This document shows positions 11,830 to 24,879 of a DNA stretch of 64,000 nucleotides, piece after piece. The notes beneath the pieces are model-generated. The model searched no databases, was not told where the DNA came from, and saw nothing but the letters and a program-made list of their open reading frames with translations. Location: positions 1,736,001-1,800,000 of the forward strand of contig JAPEHQ010000001.1 in assembly GCA_027405735.1 (NCBI GenBank). The letters run 5' to 3'. Each line of letters starts with the position of its first letter. Position 1 is the stretch's first letter. The position numbers and the translations under genes were made by a program. This DNA is from Mucor racemosus. Its lineage: Eukaryota; Mucoromycota; Mucoromycetes; Mucorales; Mucoraceae.

Positions 11830-13774
11830 TCAGATACGTATCTCTACTTTATAGGCCATTGTTATCTCTCGAAAAATAGAAATATTAATATCAGAATATA
11901 AGTGCACTGATGACCAAACATTAACTAAAATTGACCAAGATTGACCTAAAATTGATTATTAAAAATTGAACACCTAAATTGAGGTATTATTTTTTTGTAT
12001 TTACGAGATACATCCAACTCAAAGCTACTCTGTGTTGTATGCCACCATGTACCATTTGTTATCACCTTCTACAGTATCAATGCATCTTACAATTTATTGA
12101 CTACAACATGCATTGAAGTGCAAAGTCTTGAGATCGGATATAAGAAACTCCTAGCGTACTAATAAGTCTATCCAGTAGTTAACTAGAACGCTTGGACCTC
12201 AATTATGACACCATATTATTTCATCCCAGCGGTTAATCAATCAAGTAGTTATCAAATCAACATCCAAGCACATTTAGCGCAGCATTGAAACAACAAGGCA
12301 ACCCACAAGCTCTGCAAGCACGGTTAAATGATAATTAATCTATTTCAACTCATAGATTATTATCAAACAGATCTAATGGTTTAATAGTGCCTTAAATTAC
12401 ATCTCAGGATCTCAATGTCAAATTAATATAAAAACCCATACTTTCATATCTAAATAAACGATATCCTGTTTTTATTATACAGTTAAATAACTGATTCATT
12501 ACTCATTCTCTTTTAATTGTATTCTTTTTTAAGTGTTATTCATCAAACCGGAAAATATACGGCACTCTGTATTTTTTGTTTCAGCAAAAAATGTTAATTT
12601 TTCGTCGAGATAATCAAAATAATAGCTCTTATCACAGCTTGAAACCTATCATAACGGGGTTCCAAAACTGATTTGCAAAAATGATCCAAAAATAATTAAA
12701 AAAAAAAGATCGTTTAATGGCTCATGAACTGCAAAGTAAGTCTGCCTAGCGTATTAAATAGTTTTTGTACAGTTTTAAATTCTGCATCTATTTAAACAAA
12801 ATTTAAACAAACATTTTACATTAAATTTTGCGTAAAATGCAATTGAAATTTTTGAGGTTTTTTGAAGATACACATCAATTTTTTTAAGCATATTTCAAAT
12901 ATAATTAACGGAAATAATTTACAGCAAAATTATCTATCGATTGAGCTATTTCTGAACCTTTTAGTTATATTTTTCGTAGAGAAAATAAGATTTTTATCAA
13001 TTTTTTTTCAAATTCAGAATTTGGGATAAGGGTATACAAGGGGGAAAATTGAAGCTAGAGACGAAGGTATCTTTTTGTACACATTTTTGAGGATATCTCC
13101 ACGAAAAATCAATATTTTGAAGAAAAATAAATTAGATCCGAGAGAGCTCAATGAGATTGATGACATGAATGTAAAAAAAAATGCTGCTCAATATAAGGGA
13201 TATTTTAAAATCTATTACAAAAATGCCAAAAAAAATGAAAAAAAATAAAAGTACTCCAAATTTTTTTATACTTAAATATGTTATAGAGTGCTTCAAAACA
13301 AGTAAGTTTTATTATTAGAAAGTGTTAGTGTAGCTTGATTTTTTGTAGAGATATGAAGCCTGGAAGTTTTCAATTTTTAACAGTGAAATACGCGTAAAAA
13401 TCTGAAACATTAGCACTGAAAAAATTAATATCAACTGCAAAAAATAGGATCTTTCCAGATACTTGTTTTTGGGTTAAAGTTGATTATCTCAGGTACATTG
13501 GCATATAATTTTTTCTTGGTGTTATTTAGTGAAAAAAAAAGTAGAGTAGGGATGAAAAGTGAGACCTAGTTTTCAAGGAAAAAGTAGTGATTTTACGTGT
13601 TTTTGAGACTTTCGTGAGATATAAAATAAATTTAGGAATAGGTAGCATAATGCATGCGATTAATTTATATCTGCTTAGCTGTGTTTTAGGTATACCCTAC
13701 AAGTGTTTTGTATGAGGCTAGTTATATAAAGGAGAGCACACTCCAACCTTAAAGATTGAAACTATTCAAATTTT
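11830..13774 (-). repeat. Dispersed repeat family R, copy R2 (interrupted by N2)
   Basis: Minus-orientation copy of family R. It reads from the R core near 13620 (ACTTTCGTGAGATATAAAAT) down to the distal end near 11830. The distal ~200 bp (AAAATTGACC and following) match the same end of R4. Between 12034 and 12563 the repeat is split by element N2, with the R sequence resuming exactly on the other side. Edges are approximate. Confidence 0.78.
12034..12563 (-). mobile_element. Small non-coding element N, copy N2, nested in R2
   Basis: A 530-bp insertion within R2. The 7-bp ACTCTGT occurs on both sides (12027-12033 and 12564-12570), while the uninterrupted R copies carry this segment only once, so this is a target-site duplication. 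The ends read GTTGTATGCC on the left and, inverted, GCCGTATATT on the right, giving a weak short terminal inverted repeat. Homologous to N1. No coding capacity. Confidence 0.78.
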
Positions 13775-16017
13775 GCTCGAGCAGGTACCTGCAAAAAAAA
13801 ATATCAAAATCCATTTTAACTTACGGAATGTTACTCTCTCAAAAGCCATCACAGCTAGATCGCCTATTATAGAATGTAACAAAACTAAACACGATGTAAC
13901 TTTATATGATGAAGATTGGTAACTGCTCAGTAGCCCATATATGGATGCTGAAAAAGTAACCCAAAAGATGTACATCTTTTTGATCCGCCAAATTACAAAA
14001 TACATGCATAAAATGGAATTAAGCTCATAATCTGACATTGTAAAATTGGAAATATTTGTAACAAATAACCACGTACATCTCCATAGCCATTGAAACTGTA
14101 TATTGATATATTTCAGAATATTTATGTACTAATTTATGTAATTAAAAGAAATTAAGGCGATTGCATTTATAAGTACTAGATTTACAATTACTTGCTGAAC
14201 AGATGGCTCATTTATACCCTCTTCAGCCATGTGCAAAGAAAATAGAGACTTGTTCATTGGTTTTTGCAAGCATTGTTGAGATTTTTGTCTTGTCGTCGTC
14301 AAAAGCCAGTTCAGTTCAATTACTTCTTTGATCTGTGCACTGGTATCACTTCATTTTTAAAATCATATGGTCATATTTCACAGTCAAAATTAAATAAATA
14401 CAATAATTTAAATAAAAAAAGGAATCATTCAGCGACAACGCACATCCAAACAAAGAGGGGGAGGAACGACCAAAGAGAAGAAATAAGAAGGGGAACAATA
14501 GAATGAAAGAAGAGGAGAGCAAGAATATACAAAAAAAAAAATACAAAAAAAAAAAAAAAAAAAAAAAAAAAAGCAATACAATTATTCAGTCTTTGCATTG
14601 TCATTAAATATTATCCTAATTATTGGTACAGTACGATGAAAAGCTTCTTATACTTAAGTAAAACAGACCTACGGCAGCACGAGCTGCACACAGCATAGCG
14701 TTGCTGACCAGCTCGTTATCTCTAGAACAAATGTTGAAAGGCCAATATATTCTGCTATGAAATGTAATCATAACATTTTAATAAAAGGGAGCTAAAGTTT
14801 TAGGTTAGGGCCCGTTCATCCATGTGTTTATTACATACGAGGTCCAACATTATATTCAAATGCAGATTCCTTTAAACCATGGAATCATAGTTTGAATATA
14901 ATAATGTGTCTGAAAAACGATTATACGATCCTGCGATTTCTTAATATATATATATATTTTCTTATCTTATTAAAATAAACTATCTCAAAAGTGATACATT
15001 ATTTCAAATGTGTAGCTTTAAGCCAGATTCTTGCAAACTACTAAAAAGCCAATGCTCCAGGCAATATTGACATTCAAAACTTATGCTTGTGTAGTTATTA
15101 ATACTTTTTATACCTCGGGATCGTTATATCAGTTCTTTGATGGTCGAAAATTTATCCTTATTTGTCTAGATTTCGTAGATACAAGGCAAATAAATGTCGT
15201 GTAACAATATTTGTATTGCACAAATCAACTAATCCAACACTTACCAGTTTGTTATTCTCTCCAGATAACATATCTCATGAGAAGTTATTGAAAGATATAA
15301 GCATGCACAGTAATTTTTCTATATATACCTTATTTGTGCATGCTAATATCGTATACAACCTACTGCAAAATCAAGCCAAATTTGTATAAATAAACAAATG
15401 ATAGAACCATGTGTGTGTGGGTATTTTCCATATTTTATCGGCTGTTCAAATATGTCCATTTGCTTGAACATCAACAGCAACGACCACATTGAACAAGATC
15501 CATGGAATGAATTGCGTTTGTAAAGCTTAATTTCATAAAACTCAGTGATTTATTATGCGAAACGATGTACCAAACTATGTTGCAAATTGATCTGAATATC
15601 CATTTAGTATTTAAGAACGTGGATTTCTAACCTTACAACACAGTGTAACAATTTCATCTCATTCTCTCTGCACAACAGGGTTTGGCGTAACAATCCCTTG
15701 ACTCTTTTTCATAACAAAAATGATGTTTTTAACTATAAATTTCTGTCGATTATCAAAGAAACAAGGGTTCAATATATATTAGATCTTGTATATTATAGAA
15801 TTTTATTATTATGTATGTCTTTGTGTTCAATTTAATAGTTGTGAAAATAGAAAGGTATTTAATAATAGTTAATTATAAGTAAAGAAGGTAAAGAAAGGAT
15901 TATAATATATTAGCAACAACATCAAGCTGTTAGAATACATCAAAGCATTATGAGGTTATTAAGGAAATAGAAAAAAGGGAATTTTTTGTTGTAAATATCA
16001 TAAGATTTAGTCTTAAA
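13775..16017. other. Intergenic region; includes an A-tailed segment
   Basis: No convincing gene. A purine-rich stretch at about 14440-14520 is followed by long A runs ending at 14572, so ~14240-14572 could be an old retroposed transcript. Otherwise AT-rich with frames under 95 codons. Confidence 0.45.
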
Positions 16018-17544
16018 TTAAGCTTCGGCCTTCTCAGAGATTCTCTCGTTGATAGAGCCACCTTCCTTATGTTCGTCAATGTTCTCGAGGTTCTCAATTT
16101 GACCACCAACCATAGTACCAACAGCGTTACCATCGGTAAGATTATCAACGGTTTCAACAGTGACATTAGGGACGGTCCAAGAGACGATAAATGAGAGAAG
16201 AAGACCAACAATGTTGATAGCAAAGACAACAATAAGTTGAGTCATGTAAGCAACTTCTTGAGATTCGAGTTGGTTAGCAATAGCATTAGCAGCATTTTGA
16301 ATAGTCTTATAGAAACCACCATAACGAGCAGCACGTTCAGTATCGTTAGTCATAGTACCCATCAACCAGTAAATGAAACCTTGATAGACAGCATCGATGA
16401 GACCAAAGAGAGCATATTCAACAACCAAACCAGGGTATTCCTTGTCATAAACGTCAATTTGAACCCAAGTAGCGGTATCCTTGATAGATTCACGAGTGAA
16501 TCTGGTTTGAATAACAACAGCACCAATCCAAAGAGCAAGAATAACGACAAGAGTGATGGCATTACCATACATGGCACGTTGCTTACGAGAACCAAGCTTA
16601 GAAGAATCAAGGAACCAACCAAAGACACCAGCACCGATAATTTGGAACAACCAATACAACAAATTGTTAAGAGCACGGGCACGAATGTGCATGAAACCAG
16701 GACCATTGTAAACATTGAATTGGTAAGTATAGAACCAGTTGGAACCAGCAAAAAGAGGAATCAAAAGAAGCATACGCCAATCTTTGAAAAGCTTCAAAAC
16801 TTCGAATGATTCACGCTTCCAGTTGGAGAACTTGTGGAGAGAAACATGTGAGCCATCAGAACGAATAACCTTACTAGCAGGAAGAAGAGCAAGAGTCAAC
16901 ATGGCACCGAAAGCCATAATGACCATGAAAGCAATATAAGTAGAAACCTTGACTTCAGACTTGATACCAGAATTCCATTCGTTACCTAAAGGAATGGCTG
17001 CACCCAATGTAGCACCCCTATTTATTGTATTAATTAACCATAATATCAAATGTAAACAAATAAACAAAACTTACAAGTTGAAAACCATCCAGAAAAGAGA
17101 GAAGGCCTTACCCTTATCTTTTTCAGAAGGATAAGACATCATAATACCAGCTTGAGCGGTCCATAAGAAACCAGCACCCACACCAAGAATAGCACCTGCA
17201 GCAATTGTGAAACCTTCGTTAGCAGAAAGGAAAGAACCAACATAAAGAACATAACAAAGAGCAGCAGGAATAAGTACACGATGACCGAAAATATTATAAC
17301 TATTTGTAAATGTTAATATATGATCTTCTTACTATTAATCTAAAACTTACACAGGGGCACCAATCAAAGAACAAATAGTGAAAGTGACAGACAAGGCAGT
17401 GCCACCATCAGTAGCAGCTTTAGTAGAAGATTGACCTTGACCACCAATACCACTAAGAGCGTTGAACATACCAGGACAACAGAAACAAATCATACCAACG
17501 ATAAAGATCTGGAATACTGGGCTATTATAGCGAATGAGACCCAT
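16018..17544 (-). CDS. UNC93-like major facilitator membrane protein
   Basis: Three exons on the minus strand: 17544-17351, 17299-17075 and 17017-16018, giving 472 residues, typical of fungal UNC93-like MFS proteins. The N-terminus MGLIRYNSPVFQIFIVGMIC is the usual first membrane segment. The protein has about 11-12 hydrophobic segments, including IAAGAILGVGAGFLWTAQAG with the family's YPSEKDKGKAF loop, YQFNVYNGPGF and FGLIDAVYQGFIYWLMGTMT. The C-terminal ~50 residues are a charged, Glu/Asn-rich cytoplasmic tail. Substrate is unknown; relatives are described as ion-channel regulators or general transporters. Codon use is notably biased toward C-ending and preferred codons, suggesting strong expression (inference). 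Confidence 0.9.
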
Positions 17545-18414
17545 TTTTTATTTTTATTAAATGTTGATCTGGGAAAGAAGAATTTATAAGTGAAAGGAGA
17601 AGAAAAAGGGAAATAAGGTTTGAAAAGGTTTAAAGAAAAAGAAGAAGAAAAAAGGGATTTGTGAATCAAATCAATGCTATATATATAGAAGAAAAAATCG
17701 AAAAAAGGGTTGTTATGGTGTATCAGCTTGTGTACTGTCAGAAGGTCAGGTTATCCAGGGTCCTTTTAGGAATTGCAAAGGTATTGGTACAATTGATGTT
17801 GCTCAAATGTATCACTGGAAAAACCTCTATTTGATTATTATCTTCCCAAAGGTTGGTTTCTACAGTAATTGATAGCATGATTACGTTAGGAATCCCTGTG
17901 AAAAAAAAAAAAACTAGTGCAACAATTGATATTGATTTCTGATTGATTATCCTATCTTCTTTTTTTTTTTTTTTTTCTTGCCTTACCTGAATTGTATAAT
18001 TGTGATCCAAACATCCCTATCTTCTTCTGGATGTTATGTAAAGAAAAAGTAGGATTACGCTATACAACAACTGGATATCTTAATAAATCATTGATGGTAT
18101 ATCTTGATCCCATTTTTATGTACTGGGATGGAAAACCCCCATATACAAAAGCACTTTATACCACGCGATACATACAAAAAGAGGATCATGCGATCAAGGG
18201 AATAATAAAACAAGACACACCAATCATGATAGTAAAAGAAACCCTGCTGAACCCTGAACAAAAAATACATTAATTAAAGTAAAACAAGAGACACTATACA
18301 GGTTGCAATCGTATTTTGTCCTACTTTTTAGATAACAGTATTGCTTAATAATTGCCATTCATTCTTTTTTTAAATAAATTCTATATATATTTATTTATTC
18401 TATAATGATTATAA
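17545..18414. other. Intergenic region between two minus-strand genes
   Basis: Contains purine-rich sequence and a short TATATATA just upstream of the UNC93-like gene (17560-17690), which is likely its promoter. Two ~90-codon frames on opposite strands (17738-18010 and 17992-18273) show no family motif. Confidence 0.5.
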
Positions 18415-21341
18415 TTATGCTCTCTTCTCAGAAGCCTTGTATTTAATAAAAGCTACTAAATTCATTAATGCTTCATCGCATCTATTTCTCAGATCAAAAT
18501 TCTTGCGTCGATCTGTTGATTTAACCTATTGATAATTCATTGGTTAACAATTCAATCTCCGTTCTGTACAAATCAAAATATTTACCATGGCTTTAACTGC
18601 AGGCAATATTTGCTTCAATTGATTATTGAATTTGCCTTGAACATAAACAGGTAAATCATAATCAAAGGCACAATCGCTATAAACATCGAAAATGAAATTT
18701 AATGCTTCAACGGCAACATCCGGTTGAGTCTTGTGAGAACCGATGTTACTCAATACATCCATAATAAAAATACCAATGTCCTATTAAAAAAAACTTCTTG
18801 TTAGTACAAGAACACGATAATTTTATACAGTGTAACCAAAATTACCTTATTGGTGTTAACATCACCCTGTCTTACTGCAATAGGGCCTAAACATCCCACA
18901 ATTTTGACTTGCATAGATTCGTTATTTGTTGCTTTATATGCACCGCATAAAGAAGGTACGTGAGTAGGTTCCAAGGGCTATAACGCAGTAAAGAAAAAGG
19001 AAATAATGTCAGTTAATATTGAATTAAATTAAAAAGAACAAGGGTATGTGTCTGTGTGTGTGTGTGTGTGAAATTTAAGGGATCATATTATATAATAACT
19101 AAAACAAATAATCACTTGTGCTCCACCCTTGATTTTTTCCCTTAAAACTTACGATATTTTCACCAAGACCACGACCAAGAGCCCAAAGACAACCAACAAC
19201 AACCTCAAGAATTTGATTACGATCCTCAGACTCGGGAGCAGATCCAATTGCATTTGCAGTTGAGAATAACCATGACCAAGTCTTTTGTGCATCTGCGAGA
19301 TGTTCTTTAAACCAAAATTTAGAAGGAACTTCATTCATAGCCAGTAAAAAGTTATTGAGGCATTCTAGAGCACGCTGATGTGTAAGGGTCAGACCTTGTG
19401 TGACACCAGGACAGAAGGTTGCATCCATGGGGAATGATAATACAGTCGGAGTAGAGAGTGAGAGCAATTTGGGAAAGATTTTGAATGTGAAATTACTGAG
19501 AACAGGGTTGGATCGAACGACTGCTTCATCAACTGCTGTAGATGTATTTTGTCCTAAATTTTCGGCATCACGCAAATACTCGTCAACATTATCTTCATTT
19601 AAATTGTCTGTCATATCTTCAGCGTCTTGATCTTCCTCCATATTTTCACCTGCATCTTCCCAACCATCTTCTTCTGTATCATCTTGTAAACAGATATCGG
19701 CTAATAATTCTAATGATAATTGCAAAGTAGTCAAACGGTCTTCAGTTTGTTGAATGTAGAGCTAATAAAAGCAAAAATCGTATTAGGTAAAAAAAAAAAA
19801 AATATTAAACTCGAGGTGTTACACTTTACATCTCCCTTGGTCAATGGCTGTTTTGGCTTGGGTGTAATATCCATGCTTTCATCATGTTTGGTTACATTCT
19901 ACACGAGACAAATTACATTAAAATCAACATTTCACAAAAAAGGGGACCCCTTCTTCTATCTCATATCTTTTCCACTTATCTACCCTTAAACCTCATGATC
20001 TATTATATAATACTTACACCACTATCAATAATTTGTTTTGTTTCTTGAGCAGCATTTTGAATATCAAAATCCAAAGAAGAGATTAAAATAGGCATCACTG
20101 TCTTGTTTAATTCACCAAGAGCATCACGTTCATCATCCCACGATCCTGACAATTGCACAACCTCACGCACATTCATTAATATAGCTATTGGGAACACAAA
20201 AACATATATAAATAATCATGAATCGTTATTGTGTCCAAAAGATTAAATAGTACGTACCGCAAGCCAACACACGAACAAGCAATTTATCGGGATTATCGAA
20301 TTTAGTCAAAATATTCAAAAGCATTTGAATATATTCAGGGTGGCTCTGGAATTCAATATAGATATCTTTGTTATCATCTGTTAGTGTAGTTAAACATTGA
20401 CCTGTATTGAAAAAAACATGCTTAATAAATTATAATTTCATATCATGTATACACATTCTTACCAGCAGCAACTACAACTCGAGTAGGGCATTGATCAGCA
20501 GCGGATAAAAATGAAATCAAAAAAGTAACAATATTCAAACGGTTTACAGCCTTGATATACTTGTCAGAAGCCTCACTAAAAAAAACATATATTGTAAATT
20601 CTCATAGTTCTTAAATCCTTCATATACGCTCCAAACTAACCTCAAACCCCAAATGATACAAATAAAATTCTCGGCGACATCCCAAATAGAGGATCTTCTG
20701 TCATGATCAGCGGTGTCAGCAAGAGGAGCATTGGAAAGAACAAGATCAATGATTTGAGAAATCTGAATGATAAAAGAAAATAAGTATATCTGTATGTTGT
20801 CATTGCAGCCATTCGTACCTGAGGAAGCATGTTGCTCAAAGGAGTTAAAATGTCCTTGGAGAAATATTCTTGACAAACATCAGAATCAACAGCACATAAA
20901 TTTCTATTTTAAAAAGCAATCAGTAAACGCAATCATAAATAAACAAAAAAATACACAACTCACCTCAATGTTCCCAAGGCTTCTTCAACAACTTCACGAG
21001 TATCATCGCTCAACAATTTGATCAAACCAGCAACAACGCCCTTGGAAAGCAGTAATTTAAGGTTTGCATCATTAGACATGACTAAATTGGAGATACAGGC
21101 AGCAGCCCAGCCTCTTTCAGTTGCATCAGGAGATGACAACTATTATATTTGGATAAACTGAGTCAGTTGTAATCATTCACAATGAAAATCATATTTAATT
21201 TACCTTTTCAACAACAGGGAGAACTTGATCAGGTTGAAGGGTCATCTGTTGTTCATTGATACCTTCTTGGACACCAGCTGTGATACTGGATCCAAGAGGG
21301 TTTGTACGAGGTTTGAAAGACTTTCTAGATTGTTTACCCAT
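18415..21341 (-). CDS. SYO1: SYO1/HEATR3-type ribosomal protein import adaptor
   Basis: Twelve exons on the minus strand: 21341-21204, 21139-20964, 20903-20819, 20762-20641, 20575-20463, 20401-20258, 20184-20018, 19898-19830, 19761-19153, 18977-18846, 18780-18586 and 18525-18415, giving 686 residues. SYO1 (symportin; HEATR3 in animals) binds uL18 and uL5 with importin and brings them to the 5S RNP. Evidence: the MGKQSRKSFKPRTNPLGSS N-terminus; armadillo-like helices (WAAACISNLVMSNDANLKLL, EEALGTLRNLC); a central acidic loop (DDTEEDGWEDAGENMEED) where the family has one; then HEAT-like helices. The C-terminus has DRRKNFDLRNRCDEALMNL. Intron 9 is unusually long (175 nt) and holds a (GT)n run near 19050. 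Assigned by overall architecture; confidence is high. Confidence 0.88.
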
Positions 21342-21879
21342 TTTAAATCAATGATAGGGTTTGCTTGTCAATGGATTGAATGGAAATGGAATCAAACAAG
21401 ACAAAAAAAAAGCTAAAAAATATGTCAAAAAGAGACTGCTTTTACTGTAAAAGAAGCATACATTGTGGAACGTTATTGTTGATTTCTTACAATAATGATT
21501 CTAGATATCAGTAAAGGGTCTATTGGCAAAGAGAAAAGGGTCAAAGATAGCCATAGCTGATTGCTTTTCTACTATAATTTCCTTGCCAAAAAAAAGGGGT
21601 ACAAGTCCTTTTTGAAAGATTGGCAAAACATAAATTTCGAAATTTTGAAGGATTTTTTCTTAATCTAACAGGTGTTAGATAGTATAAAACCCCTCTAGAT
21701 AAAATTTCGATAATAGCTCTTATTAGAATTTGGAATTTTATTTTGGAATTTTTTGTAAACTTTGAAGATTAAAGCTTTGCTTATTACTGTGTATGGTTGA
21801 ATTGCGATTAGTCTCCATCAACATTTCCTACAGGTTCTCTATAACATACCCCACACCCCACATTAATAAGTCGTATATA
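21342..21879. other. Upstream region of the SYO1 gene
   Basis: AT-rich spacer between the SYO1 start and repeat R3. It probably carries the SYO1 promoter. No gene seen. Confidence 0.5.
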
Positions 21880-23040
21880 GGACATATCTTAGACCCCAAT
21901 AAATAGATATAAATTGGTCACGTTATGCTACCTATTCCTAAATTTATTTTATATCTCACGAAAAGCTCAAAAACACGTAAAATTCACTGCTTTTTCCTTG
22001 AAAACTGGGTCTCACTTTTCATCCCTGCTCTACTTTTTTTTTCACTAAATAACTCCAAAAAAAAATTAAATGCCAATGTACCTGAGATGTTCAGCTTTAA
22101 TCCAAAAAAGAGTATCCGAAAATATCCTATTTTTTGCAATTGGTATTAATTTTTCAATGTTAATGTTTCAGATTTTCACTGGTATTTCACTGCTAAAAAT
22201 TAAACACTTTGAGGCTTCACATCTCTATAAAAAATTAAGCTACATTAATACTTTTCAATAATTAAACCTACTTGTTTTGAAGTACTCTATAACATATTCC
22301 AGTATGAAAAAATTCCAAGCATTTTTATTTTTTCTCATTTTTTTTTTTTGGCAATTTTGTAGTCGATATCAAAATATTCGTTAAATTGAGCGGTATTTTT
22401 TTCTCATTAATGTCATTAATCTCGTTGAGCTATCTCGGATCCAATTTAGTTTCTCTTAAAATATTGATTTCTCGTGGAGATATCCTTGAAAATATGCACA
22501 AAGAGATACTCTCATTTCTAGCTTCAATTTTTCCCCTGTATATATATCCTCATCCCAAATTCTGAATTCGAAAAAAATTTGGGCAAAAATCTCATTTTCT
22601 CTACTAAAAATGCAGCTAGAAGGTTTAATAATAGTTTGATCGATAGAAAATGTTTTTGCGCGTTATTTCCATTACTTATATTTAGAATATACTTATAAAA
22701 AATGATCTATATCATCAAAAAACCTCCAAAAATTTCAATTGCATTTTGCGCAAAATTTAATGTAAAAATTTTTTTTTAAATTTTATTTAGATGGGTGCAG
22801 AATTAAACAGTGTACGAAAGATATTTAATATGCTAGCTCAATATACTTTGTAGTTTATGAGCTATTAAACGGTTTTGTTTTGTGAATTATTTTCTGATAT
22901 TTTACAACAGATCAATTTTTGAGCTCAGTTATCATAGACTATAAGTTATACAATGAACTATTATTTTGATTATCTCGACGAAAATTTAATATTTTTCGTT
23001 GAAACTAAAAATGCAGAGTCGCTTTGAGTTGTGATCAATC
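21880..23040 (+). repeat. Dispersed repeat family R, copy R3
   Basis: Plus-orientation copy of family R. It shares the core and ~50 bp upstream of it with R1 and R2 (GTTATGCTACCTATTCC). It is more diverged than R4 and R5. It starts ~540 bp upstream of the SYO1 start codon and ends ~170 bp before the 23.2 kb composite. Edges are approximate. Confidence 0.75.
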
Positions 23041-23208
23041 TTGTGATGATCTATGAGATATCAAAAGTTTACCCAGATGTAGAAATCCAGAAACAATTAT
23101 TAAAACTCAACATGACATGGCATTTAGTAGCTCATACTAAATGTCATGCCTAGCCACTAGCATTGACAACGAATACCAGGAATACTCAGCAGCAATGAAA
23201 CATAGGCA

Positions 23209-24009
23209 CACTACGGCCGACCTGTGCTGCTGCACAAGATGATTTCGTTGTGCCCAGGTGGGCTGCATACTATGGCCTGAGCTGTTGTGCCCATTGAATA
23301 TGGTTAAAAAGATAACGAAATGCACATGGGCACAACAAAAGAAACTGCACACGAGCACAACGCTAAGCTTGTATGTGCAGAATTATAGATTCTGTCCATC
23401 TGCATGACATTAATCCCATGTGTGCATAATAGTAGCATCGCCCATAAGCATATCATTATCCCTATTTGTGAATAATAATAAAATCTGACCATGAGCATAA
23501 TGAGCTGGTCGTATGGGCACAAATTGGTTTTTACATGAGTATCGTGCCCTTCTCAAAATTCCATTGCATTTTTTACTGGAATGGGTTTTTAAATTACATT
23601 CGTTTTTATTAATATAAATTATAGACAATACAATTCAATACATTGTTGATGTAGAGTAATACATGCAAGAATCAATATATTTGCGATTATCGTCATTTGT
23701 AAATATGTTTATAGCTATAATGTTTACAGCAACAATGGTTTTTGCTCGAGCATAAACTTAAATAACACTTACTGCTTAAATTTATACCGCAAGACAAATC
23801 TAAGATTATATATGTTACTTTATCACACATAAAACTTAAACAGATTAACCGTCTTTAAACCTACTGATTTAGTTTACGATTATCAGCGGTAGAAAGATTT
23901 GTTTTCAAGTATACAGTAGCTACTATCAAAACTATAATTATTAGACAAAACATTAGATTATTCTTTTTTTTTGTGTCTATATCATTTGAAATTTCATCAC
24001 TTTCTGGAA
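23209..24009 (+). repeat. Block X, direct repeat of 29381-30129
   Basis: Begins CACTACGGCCGACCTGTGCT and ends ATCACTTTCTGGAA. It matches X' over its full length, with extra sequence near its start (around 23255-23290). It has many TGTGCCC/GGGCACA-type motifs in the first 350 bp. No gene. Confidence 0.8.
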
Positions 24010-24879
24010 CACTACGGCCGGACTATGCTTCACATGGGCATAATGATCTGCACCGATGGGCAGAATAATAAAAAAATTTGTCTAGATCAGGCCTGCAGCC
24101 CAGATGAGCAGAGCAATAAGATCAAGGTATTTTAGTCAATTTATTAAAGTATATCAATCATAATATAATTAATTAACGAAGATAATTTGAATGGTTTAAA
24201 GCAGATGTGAATTACTTTGATTCAACAGAATTGTCTTATTGACGAGATATATCAATTTGAAATTTAGGGTTTGAAAGAGTTCTGCCCATGTTCTTCTTTC
24301 GGGGACCAAATGGGAACAACGACAACAACCTGTTTGGTAACACTAAAAGTATTTATGCCTTTGTAAATTCCTGTTTGTAACACACAAAATCTTTTTCTTC
24401 CCTACTCTTTCCTCAGCTCTTTTATTTACGTTTAAAATGACAACAAAAAGACCAATATTTTTCATAAACTGAAATCAAGAAGCAGGTACAAGTACATGTT
24501 TTTCCTATTGTTTATTTGGAGATAAATTATTAACTGTTAATGTTAGGGCGCGTTATAATATCTTTTTCGAACAAAAAAAGCGTCCAGGACTTAATCATTT
24601 TGTTCCATTATCTACGTTATAATCAATGCTTTTTTGGTCTAAAGTCGATATCTACCTGGAGAGAAACTGGTGATTGTAAAAGTATGTATAGTATTATTGA
24701 CTTGATTTCAATGAATGAATAAACTCATACTAGTCTATTTAGTTTCTAAAAAGCATTTATTTCTATTTAGTGGCCAACAGCTAAGAAGAGGAAAACAAGA
24801 TGTTGTCTTGTATATCACCACTACCAACTATCAAAGGGGGTACACCATAATTATTACTTATTAGCTTGTTATTAATTAA

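Noticed and set aside
23137..23628. Three overlapping ~72-codon minus-strand frames with Cys/His-rich products
   Set aside because: They lie in all three frames over the TGCCC/GGGCA-rich subterminal region, so the Cys/His content comes from the repeated DNA motif.
24540..24722. 60-codon open frame duplicated identically at 32241-32423
   Set aside because: The identity follows from the inverted repeat itself; no family motif, no codon signal and no second exon were seen.
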